43,683 nucleotides of DNA from a virus: positions 1 to 43,683 of the IMG/VR virus record IMGVR_UViG_3300036768_000022, one strand, 5' to 3'. This document shows, in pieces, positions 18,401 through 27,273 of the stretch; positions within the stretch are counted from its first letter, which is position 1, and each line of letters opens with the position of its first letter. Both the position numbers and the translations under genes were made by a program. A model generated the notes under the pieces. The model was not told the origin of the DNA, made no database searches, and saw nothing but the letters and a program-made list of their open reading frames with translations.

Positions 18401-20371
18401 GGTCAGCCAATGTTCCCGGATGAATTTGGTCAAATGTCTTTTAAGAACATTGATCCAGACAGCAAGAAGATGAAGGAGCAGGCTCATCAGTGGTTTAAGC
18501 AGATTAAAATGCTTGAAGGAGCAGAGCGCAGTTTTATTGACGCCAGCTTTACAAAGATGATGACTGAGGTAGCCACCTCTTCTGCTTTTACTAATAACAA
18601 GTTTATTCAGGAAGCAGCTTTCTCACTAGCCAACTCCTCTCCCACTACTGCCGCAAGAACTTTTGCGTTTTACTTCTGGATGGCTGGTAATCCGGGCAGA
18701 CAGCTTCTTATGCAAAGTATTCAGCCGTTGTTCTTGGCTGGAATTAAGCCCACTGCTGTAGCTCAAGGCTATCCTGCTGCCATGGCCCTGTTGTCTGGTG
18801 ATAAGAGAGCTATTAAAGCAGTTTATGGGAAGATGGCTGATGATGTTGCGTATGCTTTTGAAGAAAGCGGATTGAGAGGAAGCGTGTCAGGCCATCAGTG
18901 GGTGGAGGCAGTAGAGAAGCTTTCTGTGAACAAAGGGGTGTTCAATAAAGGATGGGACTTCTTTGTAGGAAAACCTGCTGAACTTCTCCGTTACATTGGC
19001 TTTGACGCTGGTGAAAAACTAAACCTTGGTGTCACTTGGCATGTAGCTCTCAAGCGCCATCTTGATAAATTCCCTAATGCTAATTTGAGAGACAGGGCAG
19101 TTATTGATGCTATCGCAGCAGATGCACGTCAACTGTCCCTAAATATGGGAAGTAGAGCAGGCAACACTCCGTATAACCACGGCGACTTTAGCGTCTTGTT
19201 CCAATTCCAGTCTGCACAACACAAGGCAACTCTCACAATGCTCCCTGAGAAATGGGGAGGAAGCAGGGCATTCACCCCTCAAGAGAAGCTTCAACTAGCT
19301 TTGGGTAACTTCCTGATTCATGGATTGGATGGAGTAGGGATGCTCAAGCAGTATGAGTCTTGGAGAGATCGTTCTGGCATTAATATTGATCCTGAAGTAG
19401 ACAGGTGGCTAAAAGGAGGGATGCTGGAGCATGCTGTTAATGAGATTGCTTCCGCTGTCACAGAGGAATATCAAGATGTAGATTTCTCTTCTGATTTTGC
19501 AATTCTTAGTGATGGGAAGCTGGTTAACACTTCAGCGGCTATAATCTCTCTTTTGCTTTCTCCAACAGCCACTGAACAGTTCTTGTTGAATCTTGGACAA
19601 GCTGGAATCTCTCTCAACGATGTACCGGCAATGGGCGCTCTTCATCAAGCCATTGCTGCCGGGGAAGCCTTGTTTGGTAACAAGCCTTTAGACACTCCTG
19701 AGAGAATCGCCAGAGCCATCTCTGAATTCAACCCTATTTTTGGTCAGATGAGTAATACTCTTAGAGCAAGAGCAGCTTGGAACTTAGAGACAATGGTATC
19801 TAGGAATGGAGACATTCAAGGAGACGCTACAAAGTTTGAAGCGTTTATGCTTGCTATTGCTGGCCTTAAAACTCAACAAGAAACTGATGTAGCTGCATAC
19901 AAGGAGGAAAGGAGTGGTAAGTACGTCCAGAAGCCTGTAAAAGTAACTATAGAGGATGATGTAAAGGAAGACAGCAAGAAGATTTATCAGGAAATAAAGA
20001 AGCAACTCATGCTCACAGGATTCAGTGGTTGGGACTCTACAGCAGGTGCTTACAAGTCAGTTGACACTATCCTGAATAAAATGAGAAGTTATTTTGAGCA
20101 TAATGGAGAGAAGGACTATTATTGGAAGATGGTGGAAGAAGATGTCATGAAGCTCATTGCTAAAGACCTCACTGGATTTATTGCAAATCCAAAAGAATAC
20201 AGAAACAATGAGATGGTTGAAGCCATTGTAAAAGGGACTATGCGAGGTGAAGTTAGCGATGCTCGTATTCATAAACTTCAATACGCTATTGGTCAAGCAG
20301 CTACTCCAGAGCAGAAAGCCCTTCTAGAAGATGCTCTTCAGTTCAATCAAAACTATGTGAAAGGTGAATAA
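15458..20371 (+). CDS. Internal core protein with lytic transglycosylase domain (gp16-like)
   Basis: 1637 aa. Residues 1-120 form an SLT domain: AAVLRQESGG with the catalytic Glu at about 28, SPKGARGLMQVMPETG (37-52), NIKVGVSYLKEQL and LAAYNAGPEAVKKYGG. The domain should open peptidoglycan during genome ejection. The rest is helical, with no recognisable catalytic motif, as in T7 gp16 (1318 aa, also N-terminal SLT). The product is longer than T7's. It precedes the second core protein, whereas in T7 gp15 comes first; the order is therefore swapped. Confidence 0.88.
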   Translation: MDYISFAREEATRQGIDPDLVAAVLRQESGGKADAVSPKGARGLMQVMPETGVEVAQKIGLTDYDHENPEHNIKVGVSYLKEQLDTFKDTKLALAAYNAGPEAVKKYGGVPPYKETQDYVAKITGKLPLASDVTLSDNNPIKYSPAEAPLQLMGYSAEQKAALYTAMISGNPFDLYKKVQAGFQSGDYSTLDSAYEKIRSNDKEAMGQMMQRVINDPTIHPEDKVAFLQEASQLLEREGYQSYVAKAEAVKNAALEAVALNAPVYDEEDKLTSAAKLESLFAKDHSSDTIAAMAVDSVERVGESTSILGDVVSGVRLLLEPISSLPFYRGVIQQVAPELDEGFASFATAADYLAKIKKWKNSVSGEERIYRAAKIIEAMEEKSSYIGDANRWMFTQGVSEVFSEELGNDGKGLLGVKDETLHNVFHWLDVATLGAGAALKWRNIYKYKSLLKEFNEASRKTASELATAAVDSKAIQEATKITPEVVAASQVPSIARGDKLGEIYASLMPEHKKILQLSGEAKWNLLSKEEQTKVIEELKARAEDYAKHGNLHLMPGTSAINHGDASITVQAVYSKNVEHGWRNPGAALTVGKSKFPEYNVSAVKNEDTGEYFLKVDIPYNYDASLTKNMSNFMLNGDAVLTNGEVAIPFKPLAMIRPPEAIFTKEAMQKMIRGTDYRYTITTRVADSMKPLISLPSSKQHQVMKAVGEMQDKVGIEKQAIYDALPKDVQRGVDIFRSVSDMQFIADNAIRHNQLSADGFMHVINYSTKEEFFARPLKDNNSVVGQIVFNPSTGRSVVATQDMQIARLEKPIVRSIPKADGEAEEVKFEYIVIDGKKTKLTTLPQQVLPYKEGYITRYYDSNVFVTNKEGRAVASFGNIDDAKQWMKENPGDYDMRLSRELQANGTLNYALDDITASYGGPVFGRRGDMLKGKAPEQVKDPIAALYNTVQAFASRQTIRNLTTDLRQRFMNTYAEFLPKDKIGQPMFPDEFGQMSFKNIDPDSKKMKEQAHQWFKQIKMLEGAERSFIDASFTKMMTEVATSSAFTNNKFIQEAAFSLANSSPTTAARTFAFYFWMAGNPGRQLLMQSIQPLFLAGIKPTAVAQGYPAAMALLSGDKRAIKAVYGKMADDVAYAFEESGLRGSVSGHQWVEAVEKLSVNKGVFNKGWDFFVGKPAELLRYIGFDAGEKLNLGVTWHVALKRHLDKFPNANLRDRAVIDAIAADARQLSLNMGSRAGNTPYNHGDFSVLFQFQSAQHKATLTMLPEKWGGSRAFTPQEKLQLALGNFLIHGLDGVGMLKQYESWRDRSGINIDPEVDRWLKGGMLEHAVNEIASAVTEEYQDVDFSSDFAILSDGKLVNTSAAIISLLLSPTATEQFLLNLGQAGISLNDVPAMGALHQAIAAGEALFGNKPLDTPERIARAISEFNPIFGQMSNTLRARAAWNLETMVSRNGDIQGDATKFEAFMLAIAGLKTQQETDVAAYKEERSGKYVQKPVKVTIEDDVKEDSKKIYQEIKKQLMLTGFSGWDSTAGAYKSVDTILNKMRSYFEHNGEKDYYWKMVEEDVMKLIAKDLTGFIANPKEYRNNEMVEAIVKGTMRGEVSDARIHKLQYAIGQAATPEQKALLEDALQFNQNYVKGE

Positions 20372-22191
20372 TGGCCAATCAAGGTTTTACCCGTCAAACA
20401 GGCGGAGTCAATTATCAACAATTCTCCACTCAAGGTGTAGCTGATCCGGCTTATGCAGCAGCAGGCGGGTTGGTTAAGATGGCAGGAGACGTGTATAAGG
20501 AAACTAAGACACAACAGTTTGCGGATATTGGTGAAGAACTTAGACTCCAAGGAGAGACCACCGCTCTTCTCGCTGCTGGAGACAATCCTTACGACATCCA
20601 GACTGGACTTACGGAGAAGCAAGTTACTGATCGCCTCGGTACGATAGCCTCTGCTGGAGGTTATGTTCCTAGCGAGATGGAAAAAGCTGATTTGCTCAAA
20701 GCTGCTCAGAAAGTGGCTAAGATGCAGGCAGCTAATCAACAGGGGCTTTGGAGCAAGGACAGGTATTCAGCAGAGGTTGCTATTCTCCAGCGTTCATTGC
20801 TGAATGAATATCCTCACTTGAAGGCTGAAATTAATGATGCTATGGCTAGGGCTGGAGTAAGCGGCGCTACCATTGACTATGCCTATGGGCAATTGGAAAA
20901 TTCTATTAAGCAATTGGAAAATTCTATTAAGCAAGAGCAAGCTGCCGCAAAGACTTCCAGAGATTTGTACACAAGCCAAGCACTTGAAGGAGTTAAACTA
21001 GGGTTTGGTACTAGTCAAGAAGCAATTAGTGACCCTGTAGGTTATTTAACATCTTATGGAGCTGCTATACAACAACACAGAATGTTGTCTACGGTTAAAC
21101 AAGATGCCGAGGCTCTTAATAATCTAAAAGCTAATCAAGCAGATCAATTAATCCAGCAAACTGCACAAGTTAATGTAGCAAGGGCTAATGGAATAGTTCT
21201 CGGAGTGGTACAGAAATACTTTGGCCCCGAGACTACTCTTAGTGACTTGCCTTCATTGGTTAATGATGGAAGATATGCGCAAGTTGTTGGTGAGGTTGAT
21301 GCTATTGTACAGCAGCTTAAGACTGATCCTCTCAGAGTAAAGGATAAGGAGAAGTTTGATGCGGCACATCAAGGTATCTACGACATGCAGAAAATGTTGC
21401 ATGCTGCTGTAGACGATCCAACAGTGTTAAAAGTTGTTAAGAACCAGTTGGAGATCAGCCAGAACAGTAACTTAGTTAGCTGGAGAAGGGATAATCCAGA
21501 ACTTGCTGAAAGAATGGACACTATCCTTTGGATGGGTAAAAACCTCCCTCCGGGTGCTGTTCAAATTAATACAATGAACTCTCGTGCTATCCAAGAGCTT
21601 TTCCAAGGCAAGGCTACAGGACTTAGCAACAAGGATGGCGTAGCTAAACAGGAGTTGGTTAAGAACATTATTGAAGCGTTCAAAGTTTCAGGAGGGAAGG
21701 TTGGCGGAAGAGAGATGGCAGAAGTGGAGAACGCTGTCAACTATTACGCAGCCAATGCCGACTATTTAATTAAGAATAATGGAGAAGTGAAGGACGTAGA
21801 GAAACTCTATGAAAGGATTGATGATCCAGCCTTTGCTAAAGCCCTCATCATGGCTGGCAATATGAGTGGCACTGCTGTTAATACTGGCAGTATTAAAAAA
21901 GTTGGTGTGGCAGCTTTGTTGAAAGTGAAGGAAGAAGTTCAGCAAAAACTTAATGAATATAAGTCTGAGAAAGGCTCTCTGATTATTAACCCTGCCACTG
22001 GTCTTGTTCAGGTAAGGTGGGAGTCAGCAGGAGCTTCTTACGATACCCCGCACATGGTGCGTACTAGAAAAGGTGTTGAAGAAGAAGTGAAACGAATGAA
22101 TCGCTTCATCAAAGGAATCACCCACCTTGATGGCATGGAAGATTATAAGATTGTGTCTGAGCGTCTTATTTCTGGAGAAGAAACTAAATGA
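20371..22191 (+). CDS. Internal core protein (gp15-like)
   Basis: 606 aa, helical, Gln- and Ala-rich; begins MANQGFTRQTGGVNYQQFST. Position after the transglycosylase core protein and size suggest the gp15-like partner of the ejection complex. A 21-bp unit is tandemly duplicated at 20890-20931 and gives QLENSIK twice in a coiled region. Its start overlaps the previous stop by one base and its stop overlaps the endolysin start by 4 bases. Confidence 0.65.
   Translation: MANQGFTRQTGGVNYQQFSTQGVADPAYAAAGGLVKMAGDVYKETKTQQFADIGEELRLQGETTALLAAGDNPYDIQTGLTEKQVTDRLGTIASAGGYVPSEMEKADLLKAAQKVAKMQAANQQGLWSKDRYSAEVAILQRSLLNEYPHLKAEINDAMARAGVSGATIDYAYGQLENSIKQLENSIKQEQAAAKTSRDLYTSQALEGVKLGFGTSQEAISDPVGYLTSYGAAIQQHRMLSTVKQDAEALNNLKANQADQLIQQTAQVNVARANGIVLGVVQKYFGPETTLSDLPSLVNDGRYAQVVGEVDAIVQQLKTDPLRVKDKEKFDAAHQGIYDMQKMLHAAVDDPTVLKVVKNQLEISQNSNLVSWRRDNPELAERMDTILWMGKNLPPGAVQINTMNSRAIQELFQGKATGLSNKDGVAKQELVKNIIEAFKVSGGKVGGREMAEVENAVNYYAANADYLIKNNGEVKDVEKLYERIDDPAFAKALIMAGNMSGTAVNTGSIKKVGVAALLKVKEEVQQKLNEYKSEKGSLIINPATGLVQVRWESAGASYDTPHMVRTRKGVEEEVKRMNRFIKGITHLDGMEDYKIVSERLISGEETK
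20890..20931 (+). repeat. 21-bp perfect tandem duplication in coding sequence
   Basis: The unit CAATTGGAAAATTCTATTAA plus G occurs twice in a row, in frame, adding one heptad (QLENSIK) to a helix of the internal core protein. A seven-residue step keeps a coiled-coil register. It looks recent because both units are identical. Confidence 0.9.
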
Positions 22192-22556
22192 ACAAATTCA
22201 GCAAACGTAGCCTAGAACAGCTTTCCACTTGTGACCAGCGCCTTCAAGACTTGTTCACGGAGGTGTTGCAAGAAATGGATTGCACAATCATTGAAGGGCA
22301 TAGAGGTAAAGAGAAGCAGGACAGGATGGTGGAGGAAGGAAAGAGTAAGACTAAATGGCCTCGATCCAAGCATAACACACTCCCTTCCAAGGCTGTAGAT
22401 GTTATGCCCTATCCTATCGACTGGAACGATATGGAGCGTTTACAAGAGTTTGCCTCCATCGTAAAGAAGACGGCTAAACGAATGAACATTAAAATCAAAT
22501 GGGGCGGAGACTTTGAATCATTCTTTGATGGCCCTCATTGGGAGCTAGACGAATGA
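22188..22556 (+). CDS. Endolysin, M15 peptidase (L-Ala-D-Glu type)
   Basis: 122 aa. The zinc-site pattern of VanY/M15 peptidases is present: SKHNTLPSKAVDVMPYP with His62 and Asp71, and DGPHWEL with His117 and Glu119. It should cut the peptide stems of peptidoglycan at lysis. No signal peptide is seen, so release needs a holin; two membrane-protein genes follow directly. Start overlaps the core protein stop (ATGA). Confidence 0.88.
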   Translation: MNKFSKRSLEQLSTCDQRLQDLFTEVLQEMDCTIIEGHRGKEKQDRMVEEGKSKTKWPRSKHNTLPSKAVDVMPYPIDWNDMERLQEFASIVKKTAKRMNIKIKWGGDFESFFDGPHWELDE

Positions 22557-22801
22557 TTGAACAACAAGAGCGAAGGGAATGTTGTATTGAGATTGACAAG
22601 AGGTTGACGAAGTTGGAATGGAGCCATGACCAGCTTGAAAACTTCTCCAAGCAAATGCACTCAGATCAACTTAGCTTGAAGCAGGAGCTTAATAAAATCT
22701 CTGCTACATTGAGTCAGATTAAGTGGATGGTGGTAGGTATTCTTGTAGCCTACCTCCTCACTAAGGGTGATTTTTCTAAACTACTCATGTTCTTGCCGTA
22801 A
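22553..22801 (+). CDS. XhlA-like membrane protein (lysis accessory)
   Basis: 82 aa from the ATG at 22553, which overlaps the endolysin stop and has GGAG 8 bases upstream; an earlier in-frame start lies inside the endolysin. Residues 1-55 form an amphipathic coiled coil (IDKRLTKLEWSHDQLEN) and 57-72 one membrane helix (KWMVVGILVAYLL), with a short tail. This is the architecture of XhlA/haemolysin-type holin partners. Alternatively it is the holin itself. Confidence 0.7.
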   Translation: MIEQQERRECCIEIDKRLTKLEWSHDQLENFSKQMHSDQLSLKQELNKISATLSQIKWMVVGILVAYLLTKGDFSKLLMFLP

Positions 22802-22815
22802 GGAGGCGGTCTATC

Positions 22816-23196
22816 ATGGACCCAATTACACTTCTAACAGCTTTCATGCCCATGATTACGGATGTTGTAAGGGCTGGTGTCAATCGTCTTACGGGAGGTG
22901 CTGGAGCACAGCCTGCTAATGTGGCAGAGGCTATTCAGCTTATGGAGGCCGATGTCAAGCGTATGCAAGCTATGGCCGAGCTTGACAAGGTGGAGAACAC
23001 TTCTCAGTGGGTGAATGATGTACGAGCTATGCAACGTCCTGTGGCTGTTGCTCTCATACTTATTGTTTGGATGGGTGTGGTATTCACTCCTAGTGTTGAC
23101 GAGGAAGTATTAAACATCGTAGCCAACCTGGCCAGTGCTGCTGTGTTCTACCTGCTAGGAGACAGAACCTACCTCTATTTCAAACGTAAAAGCTAA
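22816..23196 (+). CDS. Holin, GTA-holin-like
   Basis: 126 aa with two clear membrane segments (about 75-91, PVAVALILIVWMGVVF, and 98-114) and a basic C-terminus YFKRKS. The text MQRPVAVALILIVW and FYLLGDRTYLYFKR fits the 3TM/GTA holin family. It should permeabilise the inner membrane for the M15 endolysin. A strong AAGGAGG lies upstream of 22816. It is the last gene of the left arm. No Rz/Rz1 spanin pair was found next to it. Confidence 0.8.
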   Translation: MDPITLLTAFMPMITDVVRAGVNRLTGGAGAQPANVAEAIQLMEADVKRMQAMAELDKVENTSQWVNDVRAMQRPVAVALILIVWMGVVFTPSVDEEVLNIVANLASAAVFYLLGDRTYLYFKRKS

Positions 23197-23205
23197 TAAG
23201 AATAA

Positions 23206-23227
23206 GGGGCCGATTGGCCCCTTTTTT
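23206..23227 (+). terminator. Terminator between the converging arms
   Basis: GGGGCC-GATT-GGCCCC followed by TTTTTT. It ends the left-arm transcript just after the holin. On the other strand the same hairpin is followed by TTATTCTTATT, so it may also stop the right-arm transcript behind nrdB. Confidence 0.9.
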
Positions 23228-23250
23228 ATTATGGTTTAACAGCCCATCCT

Positions 23251-24499
23251 TCAGAACTTACACTCGTCCTTGCTGCCCCATTTAATCCCGCCCTTCGTAT
23301 ATTCAGTTTCTCGTTTTTCAAAGAAATTCGAATGACTGACAGAATTAATGATGTAGTCCAGCCAAGGGAAAGGGTTTTCCGTTACATTGAAATTAGCTTT
23401 CAGTCCAAGCTGCATCAATCGACGGTCAGCAATATACTTTACATATTGCTTAGTTTCTTCAGCAGTGATTCCTTGAATCCCTCCCATTTCAAATGCCAGA
23501 TCAATAAAGTGGTTTTCAAGTTCTACCATATCCCTAGCAACCTGATAGAGGGTTGCTTTAAAATCGTCTGTCCAAACATGAGGGTTCTCCTGAATAATTG
23601 TACGGAAGAGTTTGATCATTCCTTCTACATGGATGCTTTCATCTTTTAATGACCCAAAAGTTCAACCTAGCTCGCTACACTAGGCCCGTTCTCTTATGAA
23701 CTGCTACAAATTTCTTTGTAGATCGGACTATATCATCACCCGTTCTGGGTGCTTGCCGCTTCCGCCCTGCTTAGGGCGTACTCTCTTTCGAGATAGTCTC
23801 TGAACCTTCTCAGCAAGTTCTTCTGCTGAGCTTGGCTGCTGATTACCTTGTCTTACGATTTAGGCTTCCAGCAATTCAACAAGTTTTCTGCATATATTCC
23901 TACATGCAGGAGCAAATCAATTACTCAACGATAGTGCCCATTCCTTTCATTTTCCCAAATCGCTGAAAGTTCAGGAGCATGGCAAAGGATGAGAACAGTT
24001 GCAGTCCTTCAGTGAAGGCAGAGTAGACGGCAATGTTCTTTGCAACATCCTCTATAAACGACGGAGAGCCTTTCTCAGCCATTTTAAGAGAAGAGGCATA
24101 CTCATGCTTGGCTGACATCTCCTCGTAGCCTAGAAATGCCTCATATTCAGTCTCAGGCATTCCTACAGTGTCAATGAGAAGGGAGTAGGCATCAATGTGA
24201 GTTCCTTCTCGATTGGCAAAGCTCCCCATCATCATACGAAGCTCAGGACGAGGGAAGAGAGGGATGTAACGCTCATAATATCCTTGGGCTACGTCTACAT
24301 CCCCTTGAGTGAAGAAACGAAAGATTTGAGTAAGGAAGTTACGCTCGTTGTCAGTGAGTCTGTTGTTCCAGTCTTTCACGTCATCGAGGAGAGGCACCTC
24401 CTCGGCAAGCCAGTGCATCTTCTCATGCATACGGAAGTAATCAAAGGCCCAAGGGTAGGCCATAGGCTTAATTGTCATGCTGCTATCAAAAACACTCAT
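23251..24499 (-). CDS. nrdB: Ribonucleotide reductase small subunit, split by a group I intron
   Basis: Exons 24499-23923 and 23654-23251 give 326 aa after removal of 23922-23655. Splicing after ...GTTGAGT and resuming at GGTCATTAAAA yields IVEWSLKDESIHVEG, the expected uninterrupted class I beta-chain text. Metal and radical residues are present: REGTHIDAY supplies Glu, His and the radical Tyr (Glu115/His118/Tyr122 of E. coli), and DESIH is the second ExxH. The enzyme makes deoxynucleotides with NrdA and needs an iron (or manganese) centre. ATG 24499 is chosen over TTG 24505 because GGAGG lies 7 bases upstream. Unspliced RNA would stop two codons into the intron. Confidence 0.9.
23655..23922 (-). 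ncRNA. Group I intron in nrdB (268 nt, no ORF)
   Basis: Exon 1 ends in U and the intron ends in G, as group I introns require. P1 can form from GAGU|AA and UUGCUC with a U-G pair at the splice site. The core reads AATCAGCAGCCAAGC, then GGTTCAGAGACTA (R, P7 5' strand) and GATGATATAGTCC (S, P7 3' strand). These elements match T4-type group IA introns. No homing endonuclease fits inside. It interrupts the Trp codon before the DESIH metal motif. The core resembles the polymerase intron at 32810-33171. Confidence 0.9.
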
Positions 24500-24681
24500 T
24501 CCCAATCCTCCTCTTTAAAAAAGAAACAAACAGGCATACCCTCTTCTCCCCAACTGTCTATTTCTTCTTGAGGGTAGCCATTCTCAACAAGCCATTCCGT
24601 AATGTTCTCAACCCCTTCAGGAAATTCCTTCGGGAACCCATAAGCCCACCCAGAGGGTGGGTCAATGTATTGGATTGTCAT
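24496..24681 (-). CDS. Small protein between nrdA and nrdB
   Basis: 61 aa, MTIQYIDPPSGWAYGFPK... ending FFKEEDWE; acidic. Similar short proteins with PPSGWxYGFPK lie by RNR genes of other phages. Function unknown. It has AGGG 7 bases before the start inside the nrdA end, and overlaps the nrdB leader. A glutaredoxin often holds this place; there is no CxxC here. Confidence 0.65.
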   Translation of the reverse strand: MTIQYIDPPSGWAYGFPKEFPEGVENITEWLVENGYPQEEIDSWGEEGMPVCFFFKEEDWE

Positions 24682-24684
24682 TTG

Positions 24685-26484
24685 TTAGCCCTCGCATGAA
24701 AGACATGTATCTGGGTTTGTAATAAAGTCACGTTCAATTTGAACGCTTACGTTCTCAGCCCTAGTGATGGCTTCTGAACGGAGGTAGTAGAGTGTCTTCA
24801 GTCCACCTTTGATTGCTCTCCAGTGTACGGCATGGAGATAGGAAATATCTACTTCAGCCGGGAAGAACAGATTGATGGATTGGGCTTGGCAGACGAAAGG
24901 TTGCCTGTCAAGGGCATGCTGTACCACCCAATTCTGATCCAGTTCAATAGCAGTTTTGAACACATCCTTCTCGTATTGGTCAAGAATGTCAAGATGCTGA
25001 ACACTGCCTCTATTAGTGAGGATGGATTTCCACAACTTGTCAGCCTCTTTCTCACCCACCTTGGTTTTCAACAGATCATCAAGATAGCGATTCTTCACCA
25101 AGAACGTGCCAGAGCTTGTACGCTGAGAAAAGGCATTAGCTTTCCAAGGCTCTACTGAAGGAGAAGTGTTGCCATAAATACTGCTAGAAGCATTAGGGGC
25201 GATAGCAATAAGATGAGCATTACGCCTTCCGCTACCCACCATATCGTTCGCTTCACCACGTTCTTTACCAAGGTCGTAAGTTGCTTCAAGTGCTTTGTCC
25301 TTAATGTGCTTGAACATCCTGCGATTGGCTGCTGATGCCAGTGCGCTTTCAAACGGAATCATGTTCTTTTGAAGGTAGGCATGGAACCCCAAAGCCCCAA
25401 TACCAATGGATCGTTCCATGTACGCAGAATAGGCTGCTTTTTCAAGTCTATTGCCATGAATAACAAAATATTCAAGTACATTATCAAGGAAACGAACAAT
25501 ATCGGCAATGAAGTTGACATCATGACACCACTCATCGTATTTCTCCAGATTTACGGAAGAGAGGCAACATACTGCTGTCCTGTCCTTGCTTGTAGGCAGT
25601 GTGATTTCTGAGCAGAGGTTTGATCCGTGGCAATACAGCCCTTGCGCTTTCAGTTCTTCTGGCATAGCGTCGTTGATGGCGTCAAGGTTGCAAATGTAAG
25701 GCTCTCCAGTTTGATGCCTTGTTTCCAGAATACGGAAATACAATTCACGAGCATTGATTGTCTTGACCACTTTCTTGCTGGCAGGGTCAATCAAATCCCA
25801 TTGCTTGTCTTCTTCTACAGCCTTGATGAACTTGTTATTTATGTTAACGCCATGATGCAGGTTAAGAGCCTTGCGATTGATGTCTCCACCTGTAGGCTTT
25901 CTCATCACCAAGAACTCTTCAATGTCTGGGTGACTTACATCAAGGTAGGCTGCATATGCACCTCTACGAGTCTTTCCTTGATGGTAGGCTAGAACATCAG
26001 AATCATGTGTCTTCAGGAACGGAATGACTCCCGGAGACTTATCAGAAATAGACCGCACATTACTCCAGTGAGCACCAACACCACCGCCGCTAACAGATAG
26101 CTCTCGTGACTCCACAGTGTGTGAATTAAGACCATCAATGCTGTCGTCGACATAAGTAAGAAAGCAACTGATAGGAAGCCCACGAGGGATTTTACTATAG
26201 TTGTCCGCTTCAAATTGGTCATACCATTTAACTCCTTCGTCCCATTTAATTCGTACAGGCGCGTTTGACAGGATAGGAGTTGAAAACGTCATCCATTGAT
26301 GGGAGGCATACTTGTACATTCGTTCAGCCATCTCTAGGCTGTCTGAGAAGGCCGCTGCTGCTCTCCAGAAAGCATCCTGTGGGCTTACCTCTCCTTCCGT
26401 CAAATAACGCTCCTTGAGCGTAACAACACCGAACTCAGAGAGGTTTGAGTCCAAACCATAATCAACTACATTACTTTTAACCAT
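24685..26484 (-). CDS. nrdA: Ribonucleotide reductase large subunit
   Basis: About 599 aa, shorter than E. coli NrdA (761). The N-terminal ATP-cone is missing. Class I alpha motifs are present: GGGVGAHWSNVRS, NLCSEI (NxCxE active site), PNASSSIYGNTSPSVEPW, and a C-terminal CLSCEG CxxC for re-reduction. It reduces ribonucleotides with NrdB. The start is uncertain: ATG at 26484 and 26490 both follow AGGAG inside the phoH end, and an in-frame start exists at 26511. Loss of the ATP cone suggests weak dATP feedback. Confidence 0.9.
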   Translation of the reverse strand: MVKSNVVDYGLDSNLSEFGVVTLKERYLTEGEVSPQDAFWRAAAAFSDSLEMAERMYKYASHQWMTFSTPILSNAPVRIKWDEGVKWYDQFEADNYSKIPRGLPISCFLTYVDDSIDGLNSHTVESRELSVSGGGVGAHWSNVRSISDKSPGVIPFLKTHDSDVLAYHQGKTRRGAYAAYLDVSHPDIEEFLVMRKPTGGDINRKALNLHHGVNINNKFIKAVEEDKQWDLIDPASKKVVKTINARELYFRILETRHQTGEPYICNLDAINDAMPEELKAQGLYCHGSNLCSEITLPTSKDRTAVCCLSSVNLEKYDEWCHDVNFIADIVRFLDNVLEYFVIHGNRLEKAAYSAYMERSIGIGALGFHAYLQKNMIPFESALASAANRRMFKHIKDKALEATYDLGKERGEANDMVGSGRRNAHLIAIAPNASSSIYGNTSPSVEPWKANAFSQRTSSGTFLVKNRYLDDLLKTKVGEKEADKLWKSILTNRGSVQHLDILDQYEKDVFKTAIELDQNWVVQHALDRQPFVCQAQSINLFFPAEVDISYLHAVHWRAIKGGLKTLYYLRSEAITRAENVSVQIERDFITNPDTCLSCEG

Positions 26485-27142
26485 TGCCATACAACTCCTC
26501 ATAAGACTCAATAACTTTAGTTACAATAGGATGCCTAATTACATCTTCTGTAGAGAACGTAATATGAGCAATACCGTCTTTTCCTTCTAAAGCTTCGACA
26601 AGCTTCTTTCCATTGATCTCGTGCTTGAGAAGGTCAGACTGTCTCCAGTCACCATCCAACACCATCTTGCTTCCTTCTCCAAATCGTGTCAACACGAGAT
26701 ATAGTTGTTGAAGGGTGAGGTTTTGAAGTTCATCAACAATGACGAAAGCATTGCGGAATGTGCGTCCTCGAAGATGGGCTACAGGCCAGTATTGAATACG
26801 TCCTTCTCCAATGAGAGTGTCCACTTTTCCCGGAGTCCATACATCTGCCCAACTGTCCAGAATAGGAAAGAAATATGGCTCCACCTTCTCTTCTGCTGTA
26901 CCGGGAAGATAACCTAGCTTCTCTCCTGCTGCTTCTCTTGCAGGGCGTACAAGGATGATGCGAGCTACGCTCCCTTCATCAAGAGACATGGCTGCTTCCA
27001 TTGCAGCCACATAACTCTTGCCTACACCAGCAGGACCAATTCCAAAGATTATATCATTGTCTGAGATGGCTTTCTGGTATTCTTCCTGCTTCTGATTGAT
27101 GGGAGTGAGATAGGCTTTATTACTTTTCTTCTTCGTTGACAA
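26477..27142 (-). CDS. phoH: PhoH-like ATPase
   Basis: 221 aa. Walker A GIGPAGVGKSYVAAM (about 34-48), Walker B AFVIVDELQNLT, and LDGDWRQSDL are typical of PhoH. The family is common in marine and podoviral phages. Its biochemical role in infection is unsettled (RNA-linked ATPase/helicase). Translation starts at TTG 27142 with AGGAG 9 bases upstream; no ATG is suitably placed. The stop overlaps the nrdA start region. Confidence 0.88.
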   Translation of the reverse strand: MSTKKKSNKAYLTPINQKQEEYQKAISDNDIIFGIGPAGVGKSYVAAMEAAMSLDEGSVARIILVRPAREAAGEKLGYLPGTAEEKVEPYFFPILDSWADVWTPGKVDTLIGEGRIQYWPVAHLRGRTFRNAFVIVDELQNLTLQQLYLVLTRFGEGSKMVLDGDWRQSDLLKHEINGKKLVEALEGKDGIAHITFSTEDVIRHPIVTKVIESYEELYGNG

Positions 27143-27273
27143 GAGAGATGTCTCCTAGATTGATTGATACGCTGCCCAGAAACAGGGCTTGGAAAATACC
27201 TGTGAACATTTCCCATGCTATGAAAAATCTAGCTGAGAAATTAGGACAACAGATGTAAATCATTTAATATTTC

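Noticed and set aside
23251-23619. nrdB as two separate proteins from two starts
   Set aside because: The inner ATG lies in the middle of a conserved segment, and the gap has a complete group I core with exact exon joining.
27148-27258. A + strand frame of 36 codons (MSPRLIDTLPRNRAWK...) between phoH and the methylase remnant
   Set aside because: It runs against the whole arm, has no properly spaced ribosome site and no promoter. The text is protein-like but the support is too thin.
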